64,000 nt of DNA from Alteribacter lacisalsi (GTDB lineage: Bacteria; Bacillota; Bacilli; Bacillales; Salisediminibacteriaceae), in assembly GCF_003226345.1 (NCBI RefSeq), contig NZ_PDOF01000001.1, positions 1,488,001 to 1,552,000 on the forward strand, in the 5' to 3' direction. The notes under the pieces were generated by a model. That model worked only from the letters and a program-made list of their open reading frames with translations, searched no databases and was not told the origin of the DNA. Shown piece by piece: positions 36,356 to 45,668 of the stretch; position 1 is the first letter of the stretch, and each line of letters starts with the position of its first letter. The translations under genes and the position numbers were made by a program.

Positions 36356-36952
36356 TTACTCCCCCCAGCGCGTAAATAAATCGTGGCTCACATTGAGCTG
36401 ATCGAGTACTTTTCCTACAACAAAATTGATGGCGTCATCCAGCGTTTCTGGCTGATGATAAAACCCTGGCATAGCAGGCACAACCGTGCCCCCCATTTCA
36501 GCAATTGTTTTCATATTTCCAAGGTGGATCGCATGAAGCGGTGTTTCCCTCGGAACGATAATTAACGGACGCTTTTCTTTGAGCATCACATCTGCGGTCC
36601 GCTCCAGGAGGCTGCCTGAAATTCCTTGTGAAATCTTGGCCAGCGTCCCCATCGAACATGGAATGATAATCATGCCATCGTTCTGATAGGAGCCGCTGGC
36701 AATTGGTGCAGAAAAGTCCTGCAGCGAATGGACATGAAGATCCATCTCCGTTTCAAAAAGTCTCTCCAGGCAGGCTTGTCTGTCTTTTGTATCCTCGTTC
36801 AGTTCATGGTAAAATACCTGCCAGCCGGCCTGGCTGATTATTAGGTGCACTCTGTGCCCGCCTCTTAATAAGGCATTCACAAATCTCACTCCGTAGACGG
36901 CTCCGCTTGCACCTGTTATTCCGACTGTAAAAATCCGTTTATCCGTACTCAT
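36356..36952 (-). CDS. ubiX: Flavin prenyltransferase
   Basis: Makes prenylated FMN, the cofactor of UbiD-type decarboxylases. GITGASGAVYGVRF, CSMGTLAKISQG and PRETPLHAIHLGNM are UbiX signatures; 198 residues. Begins in an ATGA overlap with ubiA and ends two bases before mqnA. In the futalosine route a UbiX/UbiD pair acts late; the UbiD partner is not in this window. Confidence 0.93.
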   Translation of the reverse strand: MSTDKRIFTVGITGASGAVYGVRFVNALLRGGHRVHLIISQAGWQVFYHELNEDTKDRQACLERLFETEMDLHVHSLQDFSAPIASGSYQNDGMIIIPCSMGTLAKISQGISGSLLERTADVMLKEKRPLIIVPRETPLHAIHLGNMKTIAEMGGTVVPAMPGFYHQPETLDDAINFVVGKVLDQLNVSHDLFTRWGE

Positions 36953-37809
36953 AGAAGCAGATCTCCAATCGTGAAAATAAGAAGTACGATACTGATAATT
37001 CCGTTCATCGTGAAAAACGCCACGTTTACTTTAGACAGATCCTCCGGTGAGACGAGGGAGTGCTCATAAACCATAATCGCACCTGCTATGAAGACACCTG
37101 TAAGGAATACCCATCCGAGCGGCGTAAGGAAAAACAACGCCAGCATGGACACAAAACTGACAGCATGAAAGCCCTTGGCAATTTTCAGGGCGCGGGCAAT
37201 TCCGAATCTGCTTGGAATGGAGTATAGTCCAGCACCTCTGTCGTAATCAGCATCCTGAGTCGCATAAATCACATCAAAACCGGCTGTCCAGAATGCCACT
37301 GCCAGAAAGATGAGCATGGCTTCCCATGTGAGGGTTCCTGTCGTACCAACCCATCCTCCGAGAGGGGCAATGGCAATCGTAATCCCGAGCACCACATGAC
37401 AAAGCCAGGTAAAACGCTTGGTATACGAATAAATGACAAGAAAAAAGACCGCGAGCGGCAACAGGTAAACAGCCAGCATATTAAGCTGAAAAGCGGAAAC
37501 AAACAGGAGGACGAAGGAGAAAACAATAAACAGCACTGTTTCCAGCCTTGAAAGGAGCCCCGCCGGGATTGCCCGGTCTGCAGTTCTTGGATTTGCTTTG
37601 TCAATCCGTGCATCGATCAGCCGGTTCAGACTCATTGCCGCACTTCTCGCACCAACCATGGCGAGTGTAATCCATACCCAGTGATGAACAGTCGGCCAGT
37701 GACCATTTATGAGCAGGCTTCCCACCACAGCTCCAAGGAATGCAAAAGGCAGGGCGAAAACGGTATGTTCGAATTTAATCATTTCCAGTATTATCTTTAA
37801 TTTTCTCAT
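36949..37809 (-). CDS. ubiA: UbiA-family prenyltransferase (menaquinone, MqnP-like)
   Basis: An integral membrane enzyme with about eight helices that attaches the polyprenyl chain to an aromatic acid. The two aspartate motifs are NRLIDARIDKANPRT and YATQDADYDRG. Its place between ubiX and menG, with mqnA nearby, points to prenylation of the naphthoate of the futalosine route rather than ubiquinone synthesis; this is inference from context. 286 residues. Confidence 0.9.
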   Translation of the reverse strand: MRKLKIILEMIKFEHTVFALPFAFLGAVVGSLLINGHWPTVHHWVWITLAMVGARSAAMSLNRLIDARIDKANPRTADRAIPAGLLSRLETVLFIVFSFVLLFVSAFQLNMLAVYLLPLAVFFLVIYSYTKRFTWLCHVVLGITIAIAPLGGWVGTTGTLTWEAMLIFLAVAFWTAGFDVIYATQDADYDRGAGLYSIPSRFGIARALKIAKGFHAVSFVSMLALFFLTPLGWVFLTGVFIAGAIMVYEHSLVSPEDLSKVNVAFFTMNGIISIVLLIFTIGDLLL

Positions 37810-37836
37810 GTAACAGCTAATCCCCTTCGAGCAACA

Positions 37837-38544
37837 TCAGCGGGGTTTTCTTGCAAAGTGGCTGGCAGCAGCTCCGCCCGCGTAAGATTTGTAGGAGACA
37901 TCACTGAAGCCGGCTGTTCTGAATTTGTCCGCAAGCGAATCCTTATCCGGAAACGTCCCTGCAGATTCCTGAAGCCATGAATACTCCTGGTAACTTTTCG
38001 CGAACATTTTTCCGAAGATTGGCATAACCCGGCGGAAATAAAGCCAGTAGAGCTGCTTAAATCCAAGCATGGACGGCTGTGAAGTCTCAAGACAGGTAAC
38101 GAGCCCTCCAGGTTTCACTACCCTGTGCATTTCCCTGATTACATGGTCAAAATCCGGAACATTTCGAAGCCCGAATCCAATTGTCACATAATCAAATGAA
38201 TTGTCCTTAAATGGCAGTTCCATCGCATTTCCCTGTACCAGACTGATGTTACGTACATTTTTTTCTTTTACTTTTTTCCGGCCTGCTTCGAGCATATTTT
38301 CACTGAAGTCCAGTCCGGTAATTTCTCCCTCCGGCCCCGCAGCTTCCGCAAGAGCAAGGGTCCAGTCGGCGGTTCCGCAGCAGACATCAAGGGCGCGTGC
38401 CCCCTTTTCCACTTTCATTAGCTTCATCGTATCCTTACGCCATGATACATGACGCTGAAAACTGATAATCGCGTTCATACGGTCATAACTTCCGGAAATA
38501 GACTGAAAAACTTCGTGTACTTTTTCTTCCTTTGATTGCGCCAT
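37837..38544 (-). CDS. menG: Demethylmenaquinone methyltransferase
   Basis: SAM-dependent C-methylation, the last step to menaquinone (UbiE/MenH family). Motif [31 protein letters not shown] near the start and GFGLRNVPD are family marks. The frame is open to 38733, but ATG 38544 has GGAAGGG ahead and begins just after the hepS stop; 235 residues. Confidence 0.96.
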   Translation of the reverse strand: MAQSKEEKVHEVFQSISGSYDRMNAIISFQRHVSWRKDTMKLMKVEKGARALDVCCGTADWTLALAEAAGPEGEITGLDFSENMLEAGRKKVKEKNVRNISLVQGNAMELPFKDNSFDYVTIGFGLRNVPDFDHVIREMHRVVKPGGLVTCLETSQPSMLGFKQLYWLYFRRVMPIFGKMFAKSYQEYSWLQESAGTFPDKDSLADKFRTAGFSDVSYKSYAGGAAASHFARKPR

Positions 38545-38545
38545 A

Positions 38546-39355
38546 TTACCCTTCCTCTGCAACAAAATCGTGATAGATCCGGTTATCCTCCAGCAGCTGC
38601 TGCATACGGGAATGGATGTACTGACGAACCGGCAGCCAGTCCGGTAATGCTGCTTCAATCTTTCTTCTGCTCTCTTCAATTGCCTCCATAATGAGACTGA
38701 CTGAATCTGTTCCTTCCCCGTCTTGTCCATCAAGGGCTGAAAGAATGTCCATCATAAGTTCCGTCTCTTTTTTACCAGGGAGATGCTTTCGTTCTTTTAG
38801 AAGTTTCTTCAGATAAAAGAACTCCTCAGCAGCATGGATCCATGAATCGAGTTTCAGGTGCTTGAGAATATTTACAGTGAGAATCGTATGTTTATATAAG
38901 TACCGGACATTCTTTGAACTGCTGCAGGAATCATCCGTCTCATAAGGCAGCATTTTGATTTCATTGATTGCCTGAATGGAACGGCTGAACACCTGCATAA
39001 GCGAGACATCACCAAGCTTGGCCAGAAAATAATAATACAGGCTGCTGTAATAATCTCCTGACAGGACCGTAAGCTGGCGTTCCTTCCGGGTCCGTTCATC
39101 CATGCATTCGTCAGATTCAACAGCATCATGAACGGATAATGCCGTCTCTACCAGAAGAGATGCAAGAATTGTGTTTTTTATGTATAACGGGGAACAGCCC
39201 CTTTTCTTCATGCCGTAGTAGAGAATACTGATCAGGTCATGATCAATGACAGGCACACTTAAATAACGGCTGAAATAAGGGTGATGGATCACCTCATAGA
39301 AATGCCGCTCAATCGTTTGGATGTCATCTTTCATCTGATCCAGTGAGATCGTCAT
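38546..39355 (-). CDS. hepS: Heptaprenyl diphosphate synthase component I
   Basis: The small, non-catalytic partner of HepT that helps set chain length. 269 residues, all helical, no DDxxD motif; the HepS signature [20 protein letters not shown] is present. It opens the quinone cluster, following mtrB on the map. Confidence 0.9.
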   Translation of the reverse strand: MTISLDQMKDDIQTIERHFYEVIHHPYFSRYLSVPVIDHDLISILYYGMKKRGCSPLYIKNTILASLLVETALSVHDAVESDECMDERTRKERQLTVLSGDYYSSLYYYFLAKLGDVSLMQVFSRSIQAINEIKMLPYETDDSCSSSKNVRYLYKHTILTVNILKHLKLDSWIHAAEEFFYLKKLLKERKHLPGKKETELMMDILSALDGQDGEGTDSVSLIMEAIEESRRKIEAALPDWLPVRQYIHSRMQQLLEDNRIYHDFVAEEG

Positions 39356-39473
39356 AGTAAAGCCCCCAGCAAAATCATATCTTCCTACCTGTTTCCTACT
39401 GCAAGTATATCACAATAACGCCTTTCCGATAAGTAAGGCCATCGCTCAGGCCTTAACGGCAGAGAATGCCAGA

Positions 39474-39507
39474 GAAAAAGAAAAGCAGGCTCACCACCCG
39501 CTTTTAT
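39474..39507 (-). terminator. Probable terminator after mtrB
   Basis: AAAAGC and GCTTTT arms close a hairpin with inner GGG/CCT-type pairs; the minus strand continues TTCTTTTTC. It overlaps the mtrB stop. Confidence 0.55.
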
Positions 39508-39722
39508 TCTCCGGTATTCATTTCGCCGTGACTGGTCTGGATCACAGCTTTCCCTCTTACTTTCACTGCAGATGTATGTTCAGTAAACTGGGCGATCATG
39601 ACTTCGTTTCTGTCCAGTTTCTCGGAATGATGGAATCTTGTATCCGAGCCTCTGGTCAGCCCAATAACATTCACACCGTTTTCAAGCGCTTTTATTACGA
39701 TATATTCTGTCGGCTGTGCCAT
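39504..39722 (-). CDS. mtrB: TRAP, trp RNA-binding attenuation protein
   Basis: 72 residues forming, by homology, an 11-mer ring that binds L-tryptophan and then GAG/UAG repeats in trp leaders. [20 protein letters not shown] and [15 protein letters not shown] are near identical to B. subtilis TRAP. The RNA-binding residues Lys35, Lys54 and Arg56 stand at the places of B. subtilis Lys37, Lys56 and Arg58; the tryptophan-site Thr and His residues (Thr23, Thr28, His49) are kept. Its target is at 30246-30285. Next to folE, as in the mtrAB operon. Confidence 0.97.
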   Translation of the reverse strand: MAQPTEYIVIKALENGVNVIGLTRGSDTRFHHSEKLDRNEVMIAQFTEHTSAVKVRGKAVIQTSHGEMNTGE

Positions 39723-39841
39723 TCATAACCCGCCTTTCATGAATTTCTGACTATACTATATCTTCTCTTAATAACTTTATTTTACGCCTCGGATATAAGA
39801 GATTATGTACATCCTGTTCCTTGGAGAAGGAAAACTGCAAA

Positions 39842-40408
39842 TTACCCTCTGATCAGGGAAAGAACTTCGGCACGGGCGGCCTGGTCTTCTGCAAAAACGC
39901 CTCTTACTGCGGATGTCATTGTTTTTGAGCCTGGTTTTTTGACGCCCCGCATCGTCATGCACATATGTTCAGCTTCAACAATAACCATAACGCCCTGCGG
40001 ATCCAGTGTTTCTACGATACTGTCCGCCACTGTAGACGTAATCCGCTCCTGAAGCTGCGGACGCCGGCAAACCGCTTCAACAGCTCTTGCCAGTTTACTC
40101 AGACCTGTTACTTTTCCCCCGCTTGGTATATAGCCGATATGGGCAACACCGAAGAATGGAACAAGATGGTGTTCACACATGGAGTAAAACGGAATATCCT
40201 TGACCAGAACAAGTTCTTCGTGATCTTCACCAAATACAGTGGCGAAGTGTTCCTTTGGATCCTGGTTAAGACCTTCAAAAACTTCTGCGTACATTTTTGC
40301 CACACGCTTTGGTGTATCCTGAAGTCCTTCCCTGGAGGGATCCTCCCCGATTGCTTCAAGAATCATCGTTACTGCTTTCTTTATTTTATCATGATTTACT
40401 TCATTCAT
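39842..40408 (-). CDS. folE: GTP cyclohydrolase I
   Basis: First step of tetrahydrofolate synthesis (mtrA in B. subtilis). The zinc site [10 protein letters not shown] and the later Cys in [10 protein letters not shown] are present, with [13 protein letters not shown] 40408 has GAGGAGG eight bases ahead; the frame upstream to 40432 is not needed. 188 residues. Confidence 0.96.
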   Translation of the reverse strand: MNEVNHDKIKKAVTMILEAIGEDPSREGLQDTPKRVAKMYAEVFEGLNQDPKEHFATVFGEDHEELVLVKDIPFYSMCEHHLVPFFGVAHIGYIPSGGKVTGLSKLARAVEAVCRRPQLQERITSTVADSIVETLDPQGVMVIVEAEHMCMTMRGVKKPGSKTMTSAVRGVFAEDQAARAEVLSLIRG

Positions 40409-40504
40409 CGTGATGCCTCCTCGTAACCGCATTCAGCAAGTCGATAAAATTCTAGCACAGCGGGTACCATTATACAAGAAACGTAACCCTGGCTTCCTGC
40501 TGTA

Positions 40505-40541
40505 TATAGAAAAGAAGAACCGCAGCGTGTGCGGTTCTTCT
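40505..40541 (-). terminator. Terminator of hbs
   Basis: GAAGAACCGCA (40514-40524) and TGCGGTTCTTC (40530-40540) form an 11-base stem with five-base loop, followed on the minus strand by UUUUCUAUA. Confidence 0.9.
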
Positions 40542-40561
40542 AGATGCAAGCCCCTTATGTA

Positions 40562-40834
40562 TTACTTAACTGCGTCTTTAAGGGCTTTACCAGGCTTAAA
40601 GGCTGGTACGTTGCTTGCAGGAATTTCAATCTCTTCACCTGTCTGCGGGTTACGGCCTTTACGGGCAGCACGCTCGCGTACTTCGAAGTTACCGAAGCCG
40701 ATCAGCTGTACCTTTTCAGAGTTCTGAAGAGAGTCTGTGATTACATCAAATACAGCGTCAACTGCATTCGTCGCATCTTTTTTGGAAAGTTCCGTTTTTT
40801 CGGAAACAGCATTGATTAGTTCTGTCTTGTTCAT
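40562..40834 (-). CDS. hbs: DNA-binding protein HU
   Basis: 90-residue histone-like protein that bends DNA and packs the chromosome. [20 protein letters not shown] at the start, [18 protein letters not shown] arm with the DNA-inserting Pro in this loop, and the C-terminal [17 protein letters not shown] 40834 is eight bases after AGGAGG; GTG 40843 is also in frame. Confidence 0.97.
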   Translation of the reverse strand: MNKTELINAVSEKTELSKKDATNAVDAVFDVITDSLQNSEKVQLIGFGNFEVRERAARKGRNPQTGEEIEIPASNVPAFKPGKALKDAVK

Positions 40835-41250
40835 ACCATTCACCTCCTCCCAATAGATTTGTTATTTCTTTTCTTTCACAAAAATCCGGATTTTATACGT
40901 AAAACGTTGATTTAACAGGATAACAACGCTAATGTTAAACGAATTCCGACGAGAATTCAACAATTTTTGCAGAATCCCCTGCATTTTTAAGAGTTTTCTG
41001 GCTGAAATGGTAAATTAATCCGATTTTATGAATGTCTACGTACAAAGCCCACTGCACCGCTATTTTTAGGCTTATTGAATTTTTATCATACAATCGGCTG
41101 TCATGTCAATTCACTAAAGTCCCTATCATCACGCAGTTTTAACGGTGATTGCTCAGGTTTTGTACATAGGCTGGAAAAACGCGGATGGGCGTCTGTATTT
41201 TCTTGCCCTGATTTGTCTTATTTCAAACATCCTATCACTTCCGCATCACA
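40835..41250 (-). promoter_or_regulatory. AT-rich region upstream of hbs, with possible promoter
   Basis: This 416-base gap holds no gene that I can support. On the minus strand TTGAAT at 40955-40960 is followed after 17 bases by TAACAT (40932-40937). The region is very AT-rich, with GAATTC twice (40941-40946 and 40953-40958). Abundant HU expression from multiple promoters, as in B. subtilis, is possible but not shown. Confidence 0.35.
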
Positions 41251-41280
41251 CAAAAAAATAAACCCTCCGTAAAGGAGAGT
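41251..41280 (-). terminator. Terminator of spoIVA
   Basis: ACTCTCC and GGAGGGT pair (one G-U) around TTTAC, then UUAUUUUUUUG on the minus strand. It begins at the last base of the stop codon. Confidence 0.85.
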
Positions 41281-42758
41281 TATAGAATAATGGCGATCAG
41301 GCCGCCGGACCCTTCGTTTATGATGCGTTCAAGTGTTTCCTTAAGCTTATACCGGGCATTTTCAGGCATAAGTGACAGCTTGGCGGATATTCCCTCCCGT
41401 ACGATTGAATTCAGGGAGCGTCCGAAAATATCGGAATTCCAGATGGACAGCGGGTTTTCCTCGAAATCCTGCATCAGATAGCGCACCAGTTCTTCGCTTT
41501 GTTTTTCTGTGCCGATGATCGGTGCGAATTCACTTTCCACGTCAACCTTAATCATGTGGATGGATGGTGCAACTGCTTTGAGCCTGACACCAAACCGCGA
41601 GCCCTGTCTGATAATTTCAGGCTCATCAAGACTCATATCGGCAAGGGACGGTGCTGCAATGCCGTAGCCGGTCTGTTTGACCATGCGGAGCGCATCCGCT
41701 ACCTGATCGTATTCCGCTTTTGCATAAGCGAAGTCCTGCATTAATTCCAGCAGATGATCCTTGCCGCGGATTTCAACGCCGACAACTTCTTTTAGAATCT
41801 GATCGTAGAGATCATCCGGTGCATGCAGGTCAATTTCCGCAACACCCTGCCCCATTTCAATGCCTGCCAGCTGTGCCTGGGCAACAAAATCATAGTCGGT
41901 AAAATGGCCAACCACACGGTCCACATCACGCAGCCTCTTAATATCTTTTACTGTATCTCTCACTGCTGATTCATAGTTTTCACGGAGCCAGTGCTCCTCT
42001 TTAAGAACCATTACCCAGCTTGGCAGGTTAACATTTACTTCGTGAACCGGGAACTCAAACAGAACTTCTCTCATGACGGCATTAATATCCTGCTCCGTCA
42101 TTCCTTCAATACTCATAGAAAGCACCGGTACGTCATGTTCCTGCTCGATGGACTGGCGCAGGTTCTCTGTAGCAGGATGGTGCGGATGCACGCTGTTTAC
42201 GATGACGATAAACGGTTTGCCCACCTCTTTGAGTTCCTCAATTACGCGCTGCTCTGACTCTACGTAATCATGACGGGGAATCTCACCGATTGAGCCGTCA
42301 GTTGTCACAACTACTCCGAGTGTGGAGTGTTCCTGAATGACTTTACGAGTACCGATTTCTGCTGCTTCATGAAACGGAATTGGATCCTCATACCAAGGCG
42401 TATGGATCATCCGGGGTCCGTTTTCATCCTCGTAGCCTTTCGCACCTGGTACAGCATAGCCGACACAGTCAACTACACGGACGTTAACATCAAGACCGTC
42501 ATCTACATGAAGCGAAACAGCCTGGTTTGGAACAAACTTCGGCTCGGTTGTCATAATCTGTTTTCCTGCTGCACTTTGAGGCAGCTCATCCTGGGCTCTT
42601 GCCCGGTCGGCCTCTGTTTCAATGTTTGGAATGACGGCAAGCTCCATAAACTTTTTAATGAACGTTGACTTTCCGGTACGTACCGACCCTACGACTCCGA
42701 GATAAATGTCGCCCCCGGTACGTTCCGCAATGTCTCTGAAAATGTCGAACTTTTCCAC
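41280..42758 (-). CDS. spoIVA: Stage IV sporulation protein A, spore coat morphogenetic ATPase
   Basis: Forms the basement layer of the spore coat on the forespore surface by ATP-driven polymerisation. 492 residues, with Walker A GSVRTGKST near residue 24, switch-like VDCVGYAVPGAKGYED, and NSVHP; the C-terminal region ends in the conserved GGLIAIIL. RBS GGGAGGGG stands upstream. A sigma-E-like promoter lies at 42779-42808. Confidence 0.97.
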   Translation of the reverse strand: MEKFDIFRDIAERTGGDIYLGVVGSVRTGKSTFIKKFMELAVIPNIETEADRARAQDELPQSAAGKQIMTTEPKFVPNQAVSLHVDDGLDVNVRVVDCVGYAVPGAKGYEDENGPRMIHTPWYEDPIPFHEAAEIGTRKVIQEHSTLGVVVTTDGSIGEIPRHDYVESEQRVIEELKEVGKPFIVIVNSVHPHHPATENLRQSIEQEHDVPVLSMSIEGMTEQDINAVMREVLFEFPVHEVNVNLPSWVMVLKEEHWLRENYESAVRDTVKDIKRLRDVDRVVGHFTDYDFVAQAQLAGIEMGQGVAEIDLHAPDDLYDQILKEVVGVEIRGKDHLLELMQDFAYAKAEYDQVADALRMVKQTGYGIAAPSLADMSLDEPEIIRQGSRFGVRLKAVAPSIHMIKVDVESEFAPIIGTEKQSEELVRYLMQDFEENPLSIWNSDIFGRSLNSIVREGISAKLSLMPENARYKLKETLERIINEGSGGLIAIIL

Positions 42759-42778
42759 ACGATCCCCTCCCGATCGAT

Positions 42779-42808
42779 TTTGTATAGAACGATGGATTCT
42801 GCATACGA
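42779..42808 (-). promoter_or_regulatory. Predicted sigma-E promoter of spoIVA
   Basis: Minus strand TCGTATG (42802-42808), 15 bases, TATACAAA (42779-42786), near the sigma-E consensus. It fits mother-cell expression of spoIVA. The rest of 42809-42996 shows nothing clear. Confidence 0.5.
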
Positions 42809-42996
42809 TTCAGGTGATGACATTACATACTTATGAAGAAGTATTTTGTTTATGACAAGCAGTTCTGTTACTCACTCAATTGCATCACCCGCCTGAACGG
42901 TATTTTTTCAGAATCGAAAGCAAGAAGGGAGGCGTATATACAGACACGGCAGGAAATACAGTCGGTGCCGGATGTTCCCGTTTACTTGTATAAACA

Positions 42997-43042
42997 CACA
43001 AAAAAGCTTCCCTTTCTCTTGTAACTATATGAGAAGGGAAGC
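42997..43042 (-). terminator. Terminator of the yphE-yphF unit
   Basis: GCTTCCCTTTCTC (43006-43018) and GAGAAGGGAAGC (43031-43042), a 12-base stem with one bulge, followed by seven U on the minus strand. Confidence 0.88.
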
Positions 43043-43090
43043 ACAATAGAACTGTATTCAATTAAGCTCTTTTTCTATATATCTGAACGT

Positions 43091-43810
43091 CTATTCGCTC
43101 TTAAAAATAATTTCTCCGTCTTCAATCGTCATCGGTTTTGAATGTGCCGGGACAAACGGAGCGTGCTCTACAAGGAGCCATCTGAGGTCGTCCCCTTCCG
43201 AGAAATCCCCCAAACCGTATTCCTCAATATAGTGACGAATATCAAGAGAGTAGTCAATCACAAGATCACCATTGGTTGCCATATGAATTGGAAGCCGGTG
43301 ATCCGGGTGATATGGACTTGGAACGGTCTGCTCCTCCCTGTAATGGAGAGACTCGTAATCAAGTTTAAGGATACCTGGGCCAACCGCTTCTTCTACAGGT
43401 GCATACTGATTCTGTGAACGGTACTGATTAATTCTTCTGTTTAAGTCCTGAAGTTTATTGGAACTCCTGAGGTCCACAAGCTTGACTTCAGCTTCCTCTT
43501 CAACGTTCGTCAGTACATACTGAAAGGTACCGCCGTTTTCAAAAGAATTCCCCGGTGCCTGCTGAAGATAGGACGGTACAAGTGTCCTGAAGTTAACAGG
43601 ATAACGCTGAAATACGCTCGTTTCTGCATCTCTAGTCTGGATCGGCAGGACACTGGTATCCTCACGGTACTGTGTCACAGCTGACTGGACTGACTGAAGC
43701 TGATCTTCATAGGGAACCTGATTTTCGCCGCGCTGATCGCTGGGAAACAGGCAGCCCGTTAACAGAACAACTGCGAGTGCAGTAGTAATGCCTGTCCATA
43801 TCTGTTTCAT
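43091..43810 (-). CDS. yphF: Lipoprotein YphF
   Basis: 239 residues with a lipoprotein signal: a hydrophobic stretch ending in the lipobox LTGC (Cys20). The mature part is soluble and without known catalytic motif. Position next to yphE and spoIVA matches B. subtilis yphF. Function unknown. Confidence 0.85.
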   Translation of the reverse strand: MKQIWTGITTALAVVLLTGCLFPSDQRGENQVPYEDQLQSVQSAVTQYREDTSVLPIQTRDAETSVFQRYPVNFRTLVPSYLQQAPGNSFENGGTFQYVLTNVEEEAEVKLVDLRSSNKLQDLNRRINQYRSQNQYAPVEEAVGPGILKLDYESLHYREEQTVPSPYHPDHRLPIHMATNGDLVIDYSLDIRHYIEEYGLGDFSEGDDLRWLLVEHAPFVPAHSKPMTIEDGEIIFKSE

Positions 43811-43835
43811 GTAAACCCCTGCCTTACCTGTTACA

Positions 43836-44036
43836 TTATTCCGGCACCGGGCCGGTAAACACCACTACAAAAATGATAAAAAATGACACGAGAATAAAAA
43901 TAAAACTTACAAATAACACGGAACGCTGCACCCATCCGCGCAGCTTTTCCCTCGAAATAATTGTCATTACGACAGACAGAAACATCAGCCCCATAGCAAT
44001 GAAGCTGATCCACATTTTTGTTAAGCCGTCATCCAT
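43836..44036 (-). CDS. yphE: Small membrane protein YphE (DUF2768)
   Basis: 66 residues with two membrane helices (MWISFIAMGLMFLSVVMTII and VLFVSFIFILVSFFIIFVVV) and a basic turn between them. RBS GGGGG eight bases before ATG 44036. Located before yphF as in B. subtilis. Function unknown. Confidence 0.82.
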   Translation of the reverse strand: MDDGLTKMWISFIAMGLMFLSVVMTIISREKLRGWVQRSVLFVSFIFILVSFFIIFVVVFTGPVPE

Positions 44037-44130
44037 ACTGATCCCCCACTATAACAAACTATTATCTGAGTTTATTATAGCATAAAAGTGTTAAAAGCTG
44101 AACAGAACTGCAGGCACGACAGCACTGCAT

Positions 44131-44170
44131 AAAAAAAGACCGGGGAAAAGGGGGCTCCTTTCTCCGGTCT
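44131..44170 (-). terminator. Terminator after spoVIF
   Basis: AGACCGG (44137-44143) with CCGGTCT (44164-44170), further GAAA/TTTC-type pairs inside, and seven U on the minus strand. Confidence 0.85.
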
Positions 44171-44267
44171 GAAAATTGACTAAACACCGCCAGTACAAAC
44201 AACCCTGATTTGGCGCCTTTTCCGTTCCAGTATATGCGAACGGATCAGGTTCGTCGCAAACGATCGC

Positions 44268-44543
44268 CTAATTACCGCCGTTTTTATTAAACATTTTTGA
44301 AAGTGTACCAAAATCCATCGGTACGTTATTAGAAAGAATGGCTTTGACGAGTTCATCCTCTTTCTTTTTTGAAACCTGCACGTTAGCCACCAGGGCAACC
44401 TGCCTTATAAGCTGCCGGACGTTCTGTTCATTTTTCAGATCAGTCTTGCCGGCAGACTGGGCAAGCTTAAACAGGTCCGCCTGCTTAACATTTGTTTTCT
44501 GCTGAATCTGATCGAACAGAGGATTTTTGTTCTTTTCGTCCAT
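44268..44543 (-). CDS. spoVIF: Stage VI sporulation protein F
   Basis: A 91-residue soluble protein whose sequence (FDQIQQKTNVKQADLFKLA, then VRQLIRQVALVANVQVSKKKEDELV) is that of SpoVIF, which in B. subtilis (yjcC) is needed for late spore coat assembly. There the gene lies elsewhere. ATG 44543 is preferred over upstream frame starts because of GGAGGG eight bases ahead. That RBS lies in a strong hairpin (44549-44597). It stands 72 bases after gpsA on the same strand. Confidence 0.85.
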   Translation of the reverse strand: MDEKNKNPLFDQIQQKTNVKQADLFKLAQSAGKTDLKNEQNVRQLIRQVALVANVQVSKKKEDELVKAILSNNVPMDFGTLSKMFNKNGGN

Positions 44544-44548
44544 ACAGA

Positions 44549-44597
44549 AATCCCTCCTCGTATATGATGTCAACTTATCATATGCAAAGGAGGGATT
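44549..44597 (-). promoter_or_regulatory. Long inverted repeat sequestering the spoVIF RBS
   Basis: AATCCCTCCT (44549-44558) pairs with AGGAGGGATT (44588-44597) over ten bases, and ATATGAT (44562-44568) with ATCATAT (44577-44583) inside; the internal loops are CGT and GCAA and the end loop is eight bases. On the minus strand the GGAGGG of spoVIF is in the 3' arm. The inner part (GCATATG...CATATACG) also looks a little like a sporulation promoter. Confidence 0.75.
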
Positions 44598-44615
44598 ATG
44601 GTGATGCTTATGGTT

Positions 44616-45665
44616 TTATGGTTCAAAGTCGTTCAGAGGATCCGATTCACCGAGTTTTAAATCTTCCACTTCCCGTTTCCTCACACGGCCCATTAACTCC
44701 TCTACTGCTTCATGAGGTGGTTTATCATTGAAAAGAACATCGTAAAGACCTTTTGTAATCGGCATATCCACTTCTTCACGGCCAGCTAATTGATACGCAG
44801 CCTTGGTTGTACGGATTCCCTCTACGACCATACCCATTTCGTTTAAAACCTCGTCAATGGATTGACCTTTACCAATCATATTTCCTGCCCGCCAGTTACG
44901 GCTGTGGACACTTGTACAGGTTACAATTAGATCCCCAAGCCCGGATAATCCTGCAAAAGTAAGCGGGTTCGCTCCGAGTTTCATTCCGAGACGGGCAATT
45001 TCAGCAAGCCCTCGTGTCATTAGAGCAGCTTTTGCGTTATCACCGTAACCCAGTCCACTCGTCATCCCTGCTCCAATTGCAATAATATTTTTCAGGGAAC
45101 CTCCGATCTCAACACCAGTGAGGTCCGGGTTCGTGTATACTCTGAAATGCTGGTTCATGAACAGATCCTGAACCTCTTCTGCAGCCTCAGTATTGAGCGA
45201 GGAACTGGTTACTGTGGTAGGCTGACGCAGACTTACTTCCTCCGCGTGAGAAGGCCCCGAAAGCACAACGACTGCCCGGCGCTTTTCTGCCGGAACTTCC
45301 TCTTCGATAATCTGGGATACACGCAGATATGTATCAGGTTCAATCCCTTTGCTCGCATGGATCATCATGACAGGACGGTCCAGAAGTCCGTTCACTTCTT
45401 TAAGCACGGCCCGCATCGCTTTGGTTGGCACAACAAAAAGGAGGGTATCACCATGTCCCACTGCTTTTTCAAGATCTATGGTGGCTGTAATGGATTCGGG
45501 AAGGGTAATCCCGGGCAGATACTTTTCGTTTGTATGACTGCTGTTAATTTCATCGGCAGCCTTCTTTGATCTGCCCCACAAAAGAACATCGTGGCCGTTA
45601 TCAGCAAGCACGATGGAAAGGGCTGTTCCCCAGCTGCCTGATCCAAGTACCGTAATAGATGCCAT
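44616..45665 (-). CDS. gpsA: Glycerol-3-phosphate dehydrogenase, NAD(P)+
   Basis: Makes sn-glycerol 3-phosphate for phospholipids. VLGSGSWGTALSIVLADNGH binds NAD(P), and the active Lys lies in EIGGSLKNIIAIGAGM. 349 residues. Four bases after plsY's downstream edge on the minus strand, the order plsY-gpsA gives two successive steps of lipid synthesis. Confidence 0.97.
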   Translation of the reverse strand: MASITVLGSGSWGTALSIVLADNGHDVLLWGRSKKAADEINSSHTNEKYLPGITLPESITATIDLEKAVGHGDTLLFVVPTKAMRAVLKEVNGLLDRPVMMIHASKGIEPDTYLRVSQIIEEEVPAEKRRAVVVLSGPSHAEEVSLRQPTTVTSSSLNTEAAEEVQDLFMNQHFRVYTNPDLTGVEIGGSLKNIIAIGAGMTSGLGYGDNAKAALMTRGLAEIARLGMKLGANPLTFAGLSGLGDLIVTCTSVHSRNWRAGNMIGKGQSIDEVLNEMGMVVEGIRTTKAAYQLAGREEVDMPITKGLYDVLFNDKPPHEAVEELMGRVRKREVEDLKLGESDPLNDFEP

Positions 45666-45668
45666 AAG

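Noticed and set aside
42833-43024. A 63-codon plus-strand frame between spoIVA and yphF
   Set aside because: It ends in the terminator of yphF, lacks an RBS, and has no likeness to known small proteins.
44492-44731. Plus-strand GGAGGG followed by ATG at 44588-44600
   Set aside because: It is the mirror of the inverted repeat at the spoVIF RBS; the following frame is antisense to gpsA.
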